Shown here one piece after another: positions 38,901-50,900 of a DNA stretch of 64,000 nucleotides (the first letter of the stretch is position 1; every line of letters starts with the position of its first letter). The notes under the pieces were generated by a model, which was not told the origin of the DNA, made no database searches, and was given only the letters and a program-made list of their open reading frames with translations. The translations under genes and the position numbers were made by a program. Location of the stretch: contig NC_061817.1 in NCBI RefSeq assembly GCF_021462225.1, forward strand, positions 10,203,327 through 10,267,326, read 5' to 3'. The DNA comes from Girardinichthys multiradiatus (Eukaryota > Chordata > Actinopteri > Cyprinodontiformes > Goodeidae).

Positions 38901-41900
38901 GAGAAGGGCCGATTCCAGACCTTGGGGGACCTGCGGAAGCAGTGGACTGAGTCTGGAGTAGAAACATCCAGAGCCACCGTGCACAGGCGTGTGCAGGAAA
39001 TGGGCTACAGGTGCCACATTCCCCAGGTAAAGCCACTTTTGAACCAGAAACAGCGGCAGAAGCGCCTGACCTGGGCTACAGAGAAGCAGCACTGGACTGT
39101 TGCTCAGTGGTCCAAAGTACATTTTTCGGATGAAAGCAAATTTTGCATGTCATTCGGAAATCAAGGTGCCAGAGTCTGGAGGAAGACTGGGGAGAAGGAA
39201 ATGCCAAAATGCCAGAAGTCCAGTGTCAAGTACCCACAGTCAGTGATGGTCTGGGGTACCGTGTCAGCTGCTGGTGTTGGTCCACTGTGTTTTATCAAGG
39301 GCAGGGTCAATGCAGCTAGCTATCAGGAGATTTTGGAGCACTTCATGCTTCCATCTGCTGAAAAGCTTTATGGAGATGAAGATTTCATTTTTCAGCACGA
39401 CCTGGCACCTGCTCACAGTGCCAAAACCACTGGTAAATGGTTTACTGACCATGGTATCACTGTGCTCAATTGGCCTGCCAACTCTCCTGACCTGAACCCC
39501 ATAGAGAATCTGTGGGATATTGTGAAGAGAACGTTGAGAGATTCAAGACCCAACACTCTGGATGAGCTAAAGGCCGCTATCGAAGCATCCTGGGCCTCCA
39601 TAAGACCTCAGCAGTGCCACAGGCTGATTGCCTCCATGCCACGCCGCATTGAAGCAGTCATTTCTGCAAAAGGATTCCCGACCAAGTATTGAGTGTATAA
39701 CTGTACATGATTATTTGAAGGTTGACGTTTTTTGTATTAAAAACACTTTTCTTTTTTTGGTCGGAGGAAATATGCTAATTTTGTGAGATAGGAATTTTGG
39801 GTTTTCATGAGCTGTATGCCAAAATCATCCGTATTAAGACAATAAAGGACCTGAAATATTTCAGTTAATGTGCAATGAATCTAAAATATATGAATATTAA
39901 ATTTTCATCATTACATTATAGAAAACATAAGACTTCCCACTGAGGTGCCTTGATACAGCACTCTGGGAACAGCCTATTCGTTCAGAAATTTCTTTCTGTG
40001 TCTTACCCTCTTGCTTGAGGGTGTCAATAATGGCCTTCTGGACAGCAGTCAGGTCGGCAGTCTTACCCATGATTGGGGTTTTGAGTGATAAACCAGGCTG
40101 GGAGTTTTAAAGGCCTCAGGAATCTTTTGCAGGTGTTTAGAGTTAACTCGTTGATTCAGATGATTAGGTTCATAGCTCGTTTAGAGACCCTTTTAATGAT
40201 ATGCTAATTTTGTGAGATAGAAATTTTGGGTTTTCATGAGCTGTATGCCAAAATCAGCCGTATTAAGACAATAAAAGACTTGAAATATTTCAGTTAGTGT
40301 GCAATGAATCTAAAATATATGAATGTTAAATTTTCATCATGACATTATGGAAAATAATGAACTTTATCACAATATGCTAATATTTTGAGAAGGACCTGTA
40401 TTACATACAACAGCGATGTATATTTGTATATTAACTACAATACTATGTATTTGCCATATTAATTATAATACTAACAAGTGTTGGTATGTTAACTACAATA
40501 CTGACATGTTTTAGTGGCTGTATATACTGGCAAGTCTGGCTTTTAATAACATGAAAGCTACAATGTTGATATGTATTAGCACAATAAATACAAAGCTAAC
40601 AAGGATAGGCATAGTTGCTACAATACTAATGTGTATTATCAATAATAATTAAATGTATTAGCATAGTAAATACAATATTAGCTCTCATTAGTATATTAAC
40701 TACACTCCTAACACCTACTAGCATAGTAGTTATGATACTAGCATGTATTAGCATACTAGCTAAAATGAGAACATATTTTTTGCCTATTAGCTACAATACT
40801 ACAATGTATTAGTATATTTACGAGGATACAAGTTAATAGTCTATCTGCTGGGCATTACTGCCTTTGCAAGTGTGTTGCCTCAACCATCTTTGTGGGCACA
40901 AAAAGGTCTAATGGTGGTCGGAGCGATGGCAGGGATTTCTCAACCTCCAACTCTTATACTTCCAGAAGCTGCCTTTCTCCACAACCTTAGTCACTTCATT
41001 AATGGCATTCCGGCTCGCTGCTCCTGTGCATCCTATGTCACAGATCAGATCAACATTTGAGGCCCTGACGAGGCCCCTATATTCCACTTCAACAGGGCAT
41101 TCCAGCCTGCCTCCCTACACTCTACTGCCAGGACTGTGTACTTGGAACACTTCTGTTCAATGGCAGCCTCCATCCCCTCTTCCCACAGGGACAGTGAGCT
41201 CCAAACAGGATAGGAGGTCTTGCTGCAGCGGGCGATCTGTTGTTAGCCTCCTGTCTGCACAACCCTACTAGCTGTGACAGCTTCTTCAGTGCAAGACCGT
41301 GTCGCCACATGTAACGGCCTTGGGATAATGCAGTTTTGCGGCCTGAAAAAATTATGCTTGAGGCTTGCACAGGGGCCAGGTCTGTTTGGCCTTTGATGTA
41401 GGTTTTGGGGACAAGGTAGGGTGTCATAGATGTGCTCTAATCAGGAAGCTAAGCCTGGCTTGAGGGACCCTCCACAGATCAGACCACGACATAGTCCTGT
41501 TTGTGACACTTTCCTTCCTGTTCGGATCTGGGGGCCAGCTGCTGCCATCAACTGGTCGGTGGATTCCCTCAGCGCCAGCACCATTCAAGCCTTCGTCTGC
41601 TTGTGTCCCAAGCTGATTAACCCAGTGGCAGTTGCAGCATTTTTCTGCAAAAGACCTGCATCTGCAGCAGCCCCAGCCACTTCCTGATGAACGAGTTTAT
41701 TTATTCATATAATATTAACTACAGTCCTAACCTGTATTGCAATAGTAGCTACAATACTTAGATATATCAGCACAATAGTTACAATGCTAACATGTATAAC
41801 ATAATGCTATGATGTATTAGCATGGCAGCTAGAGTACAAGCATGTGTGAGTACTAAAATTGGAAACAGTAATGGTAAAAGTTAAGTAGGCTACACCCTTT

Positions 41901-44900
41901 AAGTTATTCAAAAATCTTCTTGTCCTACAAATCATAAGCAGATCTTAAAATTAGGAAGGTTCAACCTAAGGCCAACAAAGAGGGACACATTTCAATATGT
42001 GCAAAAACTGAAGGAGGAATGTTTTAGAAACACTAAAGGTTTTTCATTGCCCCCAATAAAGTATAGAGGTTAATACACAACAACTGAAGCTCAGCTAAGA
42101 TTAAACCATACAATCACAATTCTGTCTACAACAGAAAGGCTAAAACATTAAAAAGCGAGGTGTTACAATGGTGTTGTCAAAGTCTAGATCTCAGACTGAT
42201 TGAATTGCTATGGGTGGACCTTGAGAGCTGTGCAGAAAGGACTGCCCACAAACCTCACTGAACTGAAGACACATTTTAACAACAATGCATCACATCACAG
42301 AGCAGACCTGAAAAAATATTCCAGTAACTGCTGCTTACAATTTTCCTCGGTCTATTAAATCATGGGCTGTACATCGTTTTGAAAAACAATGGTTCTGCAT
42401 TATTTCCTAATTTTTATAAAAATACATATTAATATAGTCAGTCAGTCATTTTCTACCGTTTATTCCATAGTGGGTCGCGGGGGAGCTGGTGCCCATCTCC
42501 AGCAGTCTATGGGCGAGAGGCAGGGTACACAGTCAGGTTGCCAGTCCATCACAGGGCAACACACATACAACCATGCACACACTCATTCATTCATACACCT
42601 AAGGGAAATTTATAGTGACCAATTAACCTAACAGGCATGTCTTTGGACTGTGGGAGGAAGCCAGAGTACCTGGTGAAAACCCACACATTCACGGGGAGAA
42701 CATGCAAACTCCATGCAGAAAGACCCCAGGATGGGAATCAAACCCAGGACCTTCTTGCTGCAAGGCAACAGTGCTACCAACTGCGCCACCGTGCAGCCCA
42801 ATAATATATTCATGGGTTATTTGAGGTTGTTAAATGTGAGATCTTACAACTGAAAGGTTTGTTCACGTTTCAGTAGAAAACATCTACATGTAAGCTAAAG
42901 GAAGAAGTGACTGGTTTATGCAAGATGTGTAACACTGTGTTTTCTCCGTTTGTTTGACCCTCAGACAGTGATGGCCTCGGTATCAGTATCATCGGCATGG
43001 GAGCGGGAGCTGATATGGGCCTGGAGAAACTGGGGATCTTCGTGAAGACTGTCACAGAGGGTGGAGCCGCTCACAGAGACGGCAGGTACCCTCCCTACCT
43101 GCCCATACTCGTCCTGAGACTTGTTTCGACTAGAACGATATCAACAAGCTGAATGGAAAAATTATGTTTACAGTGCCTTGCAAAACTATTCGTACCACTT
43201 GAATATTACCACATTTTGCCATGCTACAATCTACAAATTTGCATTGGGATTTTGTGTGATGGACCAACTCAAAGTAGTGCATTGTTGCGAAGTGAAGCTA
43301 CCCAGTCTTATATCATTTCCAACCTCTAACAAGTTATCCTCTATAGAAGGTTACCCTGTATTTAGCCCCATACATCTTCCCATCAGTTCATACCTCCTTC
43401 CCTGTCACTGCTGACGGAAAGCATCCCCACAGCATGATGCTGCCACCACATTTCACCGTGTTTTCAGGGGTGATGGGCAATGGTTGTTTTCTGCCACACA
43501 CAAAATCTTCCAAAGGTTTAGTTTTGGTCTCATGCGATCAGCACATTTTTCCAAATGCTTGCCCTGTCCCCTACATGTCTTGGGGCAAACAGCAAACAGA
43601 ATTATTTTATAATTATTTTATTTAACAGTAGCTTTCTTTTTACTACTTTGCTATAAAAGCCAGATTTATGGAGTGCACAACTAATAGTTGTCCTGTGGAC
43701 AGATTGTCATACCTGAGCAGTTTAAGAGTTACCACAGGCCTCTTGGCTGCTTCTCTTATTAATGCTCTCCTTTCTTTGCCTGTCAGTTTAGGTGATGAAA
43801 TCTACCATGATGTCTTGGTAGATTTGCACTTGTGCTACTCTCTTCCATTGTTCAATGATGGATTGAATAGTGCAGAACATGTGAGATGTTTGCAGCTTGG
43901 GATATAGTTTTATAACCTAACCCTTCTATAAACTTCTCCATATCTTTCTCCCTGACCTGTCTGCTGTGTTCTTTAGTCTTCATGTTACTGTTTGTTCTCT
44001 AATGTTCTCTAACAAACCTCTGAGGCCATCACAGAACAGCTGGATATATACTGAGATTAAATTACACACAGGTGGACAATATTCATTAACTAGGTGACTT
44101 CAGGTAGCAACTGGTTGCACTGGAATTCATTTAGGGGTATTAGAATGAAGGTGGGTAATATTTTTATTTGTAAAGAACATAATGTATCATTTTCCTTTCA
44201 CTTAATGACTGTGTTAGCCTATCACATAAAATCCCAATAAAATACAATGAAGTTTGTGTTTGTGGGCTAGTTAAAGAGGTGTCAATACTAGCTGGAAGTC
44301 ACTGTACACATCACAGATGAAGAGTTAATCTGAAGTTATAGTTTGGTCTTGTTGGCCCCTCAGACATCATACTGAAACTGTGATCTACAGCCTACTTCCT
44401 TTCTGATACTGGTACCCAGACATAAATATATATGTTGGAAATATTCTTTAAGGTTGTTCTGTGACTGCATTTTCTCAAACATCACTATGCATACAGTAGG
44501 TTTGTTTCTGCTCCGTGCTTGCAGGATCCAGGTGAATGATTTGATAGTGGAGGTCGATGGGACCAGTCTGGTTGGTGTTACTCAGAGCTTTGCTGCCTCT
44601 GTCCTCCGCAACACCTCAGGCACAGTCAAGTCAGTCTCGTTTAAGTTTCATGCCTTTGCAGTTTTGATTTTTGAAGTCATTAGAAGAGTTTCATGCTTCA
44701 CATGTGTGGGTTAAATGTGTCTTTCTTTTTTTAGGTTTGTTATTGGCAGGGAAAAGCCGGGGGAGCAGAGCGAAGTGGCTCAGCTGATCCAGCAGACTCT
44801 GGAGCAGGAGAGATGGCAGAGAGAGATGATGGAGCAGAGATACAAACAGTACATGGACGATGATGAGGAGGTACCGGAAAGACAGGCAGCATGCAAAAAC

Positions 44901-47900
44901 CTCAAGGCGTATATGACAAAAAAAACACACCGCACATGTCCACCCGGATAAGTTCTCCAGGTTTTCATGTCTGTATTTATAAAGCTGGCCCTGAGTCAGC
45001 TCTAAAAACTGAGAGCACTGTCAGGTTTCTTGCGACTGTTACAGCTTCTGGTAACCACAGGAAACCAGAAGTGTCCTTTCAGTGTGTGTTTGTGTTAAGA
45101 CAAAATGTCGCCTGTGTGCAACCACATGGCCTGTTGTTTCTCAGTCTAACTTCCCCACCTTGTGGTCAGAGAGGGGAACTTAATCCTTACAACTAGCATT
45201 TAAATTGTCTTTGTGGTTTTTAGTGACAAGAAAATTACAATGAACTATTTAAAATGTATTTAATAGTTGCAGCTGCTAGGTCATTTTCACTCTCAATGAG
45301 CGAAATTGAAATGAATTTATGCCTGTAATTACTGCATAATTCAACTGTAAATTTTGTAGCGAAAAGCAATTAAATGGATTGTTGAAAGATAATATTCTTT
45401 TGGGATAACCTCACCCCAGAGGATTGTCTGTGCTTCTGCTAATGTTTTTGAGAACACAACACAAAAATAAATGTTTGTGTTGTGGTTTTTTTCTTGTTGG
45501 TAGTCCAGACAACTTTCAGACTCAATAAGTGTTTTTGTTTTTGGCAAAAACCTTGGGGTTGCTGTGTCTTGTGGATGGTAGGGTCATGTGCAGTGTTAGG
45601 TTTTTCCACATAAAGCATTTCACATTTAAGCCAAAACAATACATTATGGTCTCATCTAAACAAATTGCAAATGAAAATTTAATTGGACTGTTAAATTGGA
45701 ATTCATTTGTAAGCACATAAGACACAAAAAAGGACAATTTGTTTTTTCAGTCATGGTTGGTCATACACACATAAAAAATTCTTATCAGCCAGTTAAATAC
45801 TTCAATTATTTCAGTAGAGCTGGGACTTTGGCTGATACAATCCCTATTCCAATGAAATTGGGACAAAATTGGGATCGTAAAATAAAAATAAAACCAGAAA
45901 AAAAAATTATTTGCAAATCTTGTTCAGCCTATATGCACCTGAATACATTATTGTCTTTTTGCAAATGTTCACTCATTTTGAATTTGATGCTTGCAACACG
46001 TTACAACAAAGCTGAGACAGGAGCAACTAAAGACTAGGAAAGATAAGGAATGCTCAGAAAACACCAGTTTGGAATATTCCACAGGTGAACAGAATAATTG
46101 GAAACAGCTGAGTGTCATGTTTGGGTATAAAAGGATCATCCCTGAAAGGCTCAGTCGTTCAAAAGCAAGGATGGGGCGAGAATATGGAGAAATCATTGAA
46201 TGCCCGTGACCTTCGACCCCTCAGGAGGCATTGCATTAAAAGCCGACATCATTCTGTAACAGATATTAGCATGTGGTGTTAGGAACCCTTCAGAAAACCA
46301 TTGTCAGTTAACACAGTTCATGTCTACATCTACAAGTGCAAGTTAAAACTCTGCCATCTATCAACAACACCCAGAAACGCCATAGGCTTCTGTGACTCTG
46401 AGCTCCTCTGAGATGGACTGACCCAAAGGGAAAACGTGTGCTGTGGTCTGAAGAGTTCACATTTTAAATTGTTTTTGAAAATCATGGAAGTCGTATCCTC
46501 CAGGCCAAAGAGATACTATCCAGATTGTTTTTAGCGCAAAGTTCAAAAGCCAGCATCTGTGATGGTGTGGGGGTGTGTCGGTGCCCATGGCACGGGTAAC
46601 TTGTACATCTGTGAAGGCACCATTAATGCTAAAAGGTACATACAGGTTTTGGAGCAACATCTGCTGCCATCCAAGCAACTTCTTTGTCAGGGACGTCTCT
46701 GCTTATTTCAGCAAGACGTTGCCAAGCCACATTCTGCACGTGTTACAACAGTGTTGCTTCGTAGTAAAAGAGTGCTGGTCCTAGACTGGCCTGTCTGCAG
46801 TCCTGACCTGTCTCCCATTAAAAATGTGTGGAGCATTATGAAGCACTAAATATGACAACAGAGACCCTGGACTGTTGAGAAACTGAAGTTGTTCATCAAG
46901 CAAGAATGGGAAAGAGCTCCACCTACAAAACTTCAACTATTAGTGTCCTCAGTTCCCAGTTGAGTGTTAAAAGGAAAGGTGACGTAACACAGAGGCAAAC
47001 ATGTTCTTGTTCCAGCTTTGTTGGAATTTGTTGCAAGCAACAAATTAATAAATTATTAATAAATAAATAATTAATTAATAAATATTTGCAAAAAAGAAAG
47101 TTTATCTGTTTGAATATTAAATATCTTTTGTTTCAGTGGATTCAGTTGCATATAGTTTGAACAGGATTTGCAAATCATTGTATTCTGTTTTTATTTAAGT
47201 TTTACACAACATCCCAACTTCATTGGAATTGCGGTTGTATAACATCTATCCATGGTGTGAAGAAGAGGACATTAATGTAGCCATCTTGTTTGTTGTGGTC
47301 TATAAATAGTCTCTGAGGTCAAGCTTCTCTTTGTGTCAGAATACAGAGCTGTAATCCATTAGAAAAATGATAACATCATGATTTTATATACTGAATGCAG
47401 TTCTGTTAGTGTCTTCAGTAAAGCTTACCATCTGTCTGCTAATGTGAGGCTTTGTATGTAGAGCAGAAAAACATGATAAATGGTCAGGAGGTTCCACTGA
47501 TCATTTGGATGCTTTATCTAAGCTTTAAAAGGCTCTGGCTACATTTACTTTCAGTGGATTAGATCTTTCTGTACCAGTATTTTCCCTTGAATTTTTACTT
47601 TCATTATAAAACGTAATTGCAATAGTTCTCTTTATCAAATTACATGAAACAAGAAAATAAATGAACTCGTAACACTAAGTCAGGATACCTTTTCCCTGTT
47701 TTAGGCCTTTTACTAAGTAAAGCTAATCCTACAAGTCTCTATGTAGTCAGACAAAGGATTTTATTTTTGATTTCCAAGATGTTAAACCAACTGGATCACC
47801 TGAATTTGGAATTCCAGCTTGAAAAGGCAAATGTTTCTCTCCAGCTCACACCTCGAAATCCAACATGGCTGCCAATGCGTGTCAAGCATAGTGAGAGCTG

Positions 47901-50900
47901 AGATAATGAGCGGTTTATTATCTAATGATTTGTATCTCATTAATCAATCATATACGCTTCGCTGTTCAATATCAAACAGTGAGAATGTTCCTGTTAGTGT
48001 TTGAATGCATATTATGCAAGGTATAGCCCCTGTTGCTAATAGCGTTTAACTGGTTTTCCTACGGCGGTAATCTGGAACATGTTGCGTTTGGCCTCTTTAA
48101 TGATCCGATCAAAATGAAACGCAGTTTAAGCCTCTGCCTGTAAGTGTGGGTAGTAGGAATAGGTTTCGCATCCTGCACATTTGATTGATACTTTAAGCTT
48201 CCTTACCTAATCTCTCATTTTAGACTTCGAAATGTATTTTCTTTCTATGAACAGACTGGCGAATATGCTACAGACGAGGAAGAAGAGATGAGTCCAATGT
48301 TTCCGAACTCCATTGAGGTTTTCGACTTGGCAGAGAACCAGGACATGTCTCCTGTGGAGCTGGACCCTGAGAAGTTGGCCCACAAATTTAAAGAGGTATG
48401 TTTGGTTTTCAGCTTCTTTACTTGAATAAATGTAATATTTTCTTTATTGGTTTGTTCATTTCTTTTCTGCTTTCCAGTATTATTTTTTGTTTCCTCTGAA
48501 GCAAATCAAATTTCCTGCTGTCTTTTTGTCGGTGTAGCTCCAGATCAAACATGCAGTAACGCAGGCAGAAATCCAGCTGTTAAAGAGGAAGGTGAGCCCA
48601 CTTTATTTTCAGTTCGCTTCTACAGGATGAAATGAAGAAACAATCACAAGCGTGTGGTACAGAGGGGAATGCACATAAGCACTGGTTCTCTGTCTGTTCT
48701 CAACAATGACTTAACGCTGGCTCTCCCTCCCACATACCACCTCCTTCCTCCTACAATGACACCCCTTACCTCCAGCTGGCTCATGCAGAGCAGGAGAAGT
48801 TGCGTTGGCGGATGGAGCGCGCTCAGTTGGAGCAAAACATCAGAGACAGCAAGGAGAGGATGGAGAAGCTTGAGGGCTACTGGATGGAGGCACAATCCCT
48901 GTGTAAGGTAATTTCTTTGAGAATAAATAAAAAAACATTAATTGGATTTTTTTCCACTCATAATATAAGAGCTACCTTGCCCAGTAGAAACTGGATTCTG
49001 GTCATTTAAAAACACCCAGCATGTGCTTTTAGGCTGTGGATGAACACCTAAAGGAAACCCAGGCCCAGTACCAAACCTTAGAGAGGAAATACAACAAAGC
49101 CAAGAGAATGATTAAAGAATACCAGCAAAAGTAAGTGACGAGAAAACGATATAAAAGTACCTGTTCAAGGAGTAACTTTGGATCACAGCTGCTGCAAAAT
49201 GACAAAAAGTGCATTTAATCAACATAAAATTAAACATTTATGTGTATTTGGGATTTGTAGGGAGATCGAGTACCTGAAGAAGGAGACTGCTCAACGGCGT
49301 GCACAAGAAGAGAGCGAGGCAACACACAAAGAAGAGACGGATAACCTGCAGGAAAAGGTCGGAGAAATGCTCGTTTTTATTGTGCTGGCTTCCATACCCT
49401 TCTACTAGCAACAGGCCTGTTAGCCGACTCATGCGCTACATTTTATCCTCTCCATGGCTGCTTCCATGGTACAAACATCCACACACCAAAGCTCACAGTT
49501 TCTTGATTGCACCTCACTTTAACAGCACTCCAGCTAAAGGCGGAGAGAACATGACAGGTAAACTTGCACTCCAACCCCACTTGGACTCAGTTTGATTTCT
49601 AACACTGCCATGCCTCCTGAAAAGCAATCAAAATCTAGGAAATTCCCACAGATGTGGGGCAGTGGGAAAATGCTGAGCAGCCCAGTCATGTGACATGTTT
49701 CCTCTGTCAGCAGCAAAGATGCTCAGGGCCTGTTCCCCCGCCTCCCGTTTAATACCGCCCTGGGCAACTGCCCATGTTACCCATAGCAAAAACCACCAGT
49801 GTGTGTAACAGACATTTGTCTCATCAGAGCGTTTGGCTTCCCTTATTAACATATTATTAGAAATGATTATTCTTATTAATGAAAAATGATTTTAGACATT
49901 AAATATTAGTTATAATTATGTTATTATGAATAACAACTATGTATTATTTAGATTTTGATACATAGATTTAAGCATCACTGGGAATATAGGAAGCTCACAT
50001 CACCTGCTTAATTGCCAGCTGCTCCATTAGAGGTTATTGTTGGTTACGTAACAGACATGCTGCTCTCTGCTGTGCTTCATGAACCGGATGGTTTCAAGTC
50101 AGATTCAACTATAAGTGCTTGAACGTAATTTCTCTCTGGACTTTTCAACAGGACAATTCAATTCAATTCAATTCAAAAATACTTTATTAATCCCAAAGGG
50201 AAATTAAATGTTGTTGTAGCTCATATTATGAAGGTTTCCTCAAAGAGCCGTTGTAGATGCTGATGGCTGTAGGCAGGAAGGATCTCCTGTAGCGCTCCGT
50301 CTTACAGCAGATCTGAAGAAGCCTCTGACTGAAGACACTCTGTTGTTGTAGGACAGTCTCATGAAGAGGATGCTCAGGGTTCTCCATAATGTTCTTCATT
50401 TTATGAAGAATCCGTCTTTCCACAATGATCTCCAGAGGTTCCAGAGGAGTCCCCAGAACAGAGCCAGCCTTTTTTATCAGCTTGTTGAGCTTTTTTAAGT
50501 CCCTGGTTCTGATGCTGCTTCCCCAGCAGATGATGGTAGAAGAGATCACACTTTCCACAACAGACTTATAGAAGATATGCAGCATCTTGCTGCAAACACC
50601 AAAGGACCTAAGCTTCCTCAAGAAGTACAGTCTGCTCTGTCCCTTCTTGTAGATGGCTTCACAGTTGCATCTCCACTCTAGTCTGTTGTCCAGGTGAACA
50701 CCGAGATATTTATACTCCTCCACCACCTCCACTTCTTGTCCCATGATAGAAATAGTTTTTGACTTATTCCTGTTTCTCTTAAAATCTACAATCATCTCCT
50801 TTGTTTTAGTCACGTTCAACATGAGATGATTGTTTCCACACCATGCCACAAAGCGATCCACCACCATCCTGTACTCAGCTTCTTGTCCATCTCTGATCCA

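Larger units (their letters stand above)
38360..40398 (+). mobile_element. Composite Tc1-like element with inverted duplicate of its 5' end
   Basis: The outer ends are CAGGTCCTTCTCAAAATATT at 38360 and its inverse at 40398, flanked by TA on both sides. From the left it contains the 5' inverted repeat, an intact transposase gene and a 3' inverted repeat that stops at about 39924 without its terminal 50 or so bases. This joins directly to an inverted copy of the first 47 transposase codons, leader and 5' inverted repeat (39930-40398). Both outer ends are therefore the same transposon end. Confidence 0.88.

Noticed and set aside
42720..42800. tRNA-like box A and box B, possible tRNA gene
   Set aside because: The boxes head a roughly 360-bp dispersed repeat and no full cloverleaf is preserved, so it is a SINE.
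44871..44951. Read-through extension of exon 9 as an alternative C-terminus
   Set aside because: The donor GAGGAG/GTACCG and the correct in-phase join to exon 10 match known spinophilin sequence; the extension is intronic.
48447..48635. 62-codon frame across exon 11
   Set aside because: It runs in a different frame from the 18-codon exon 11 and crosses its splice sites.
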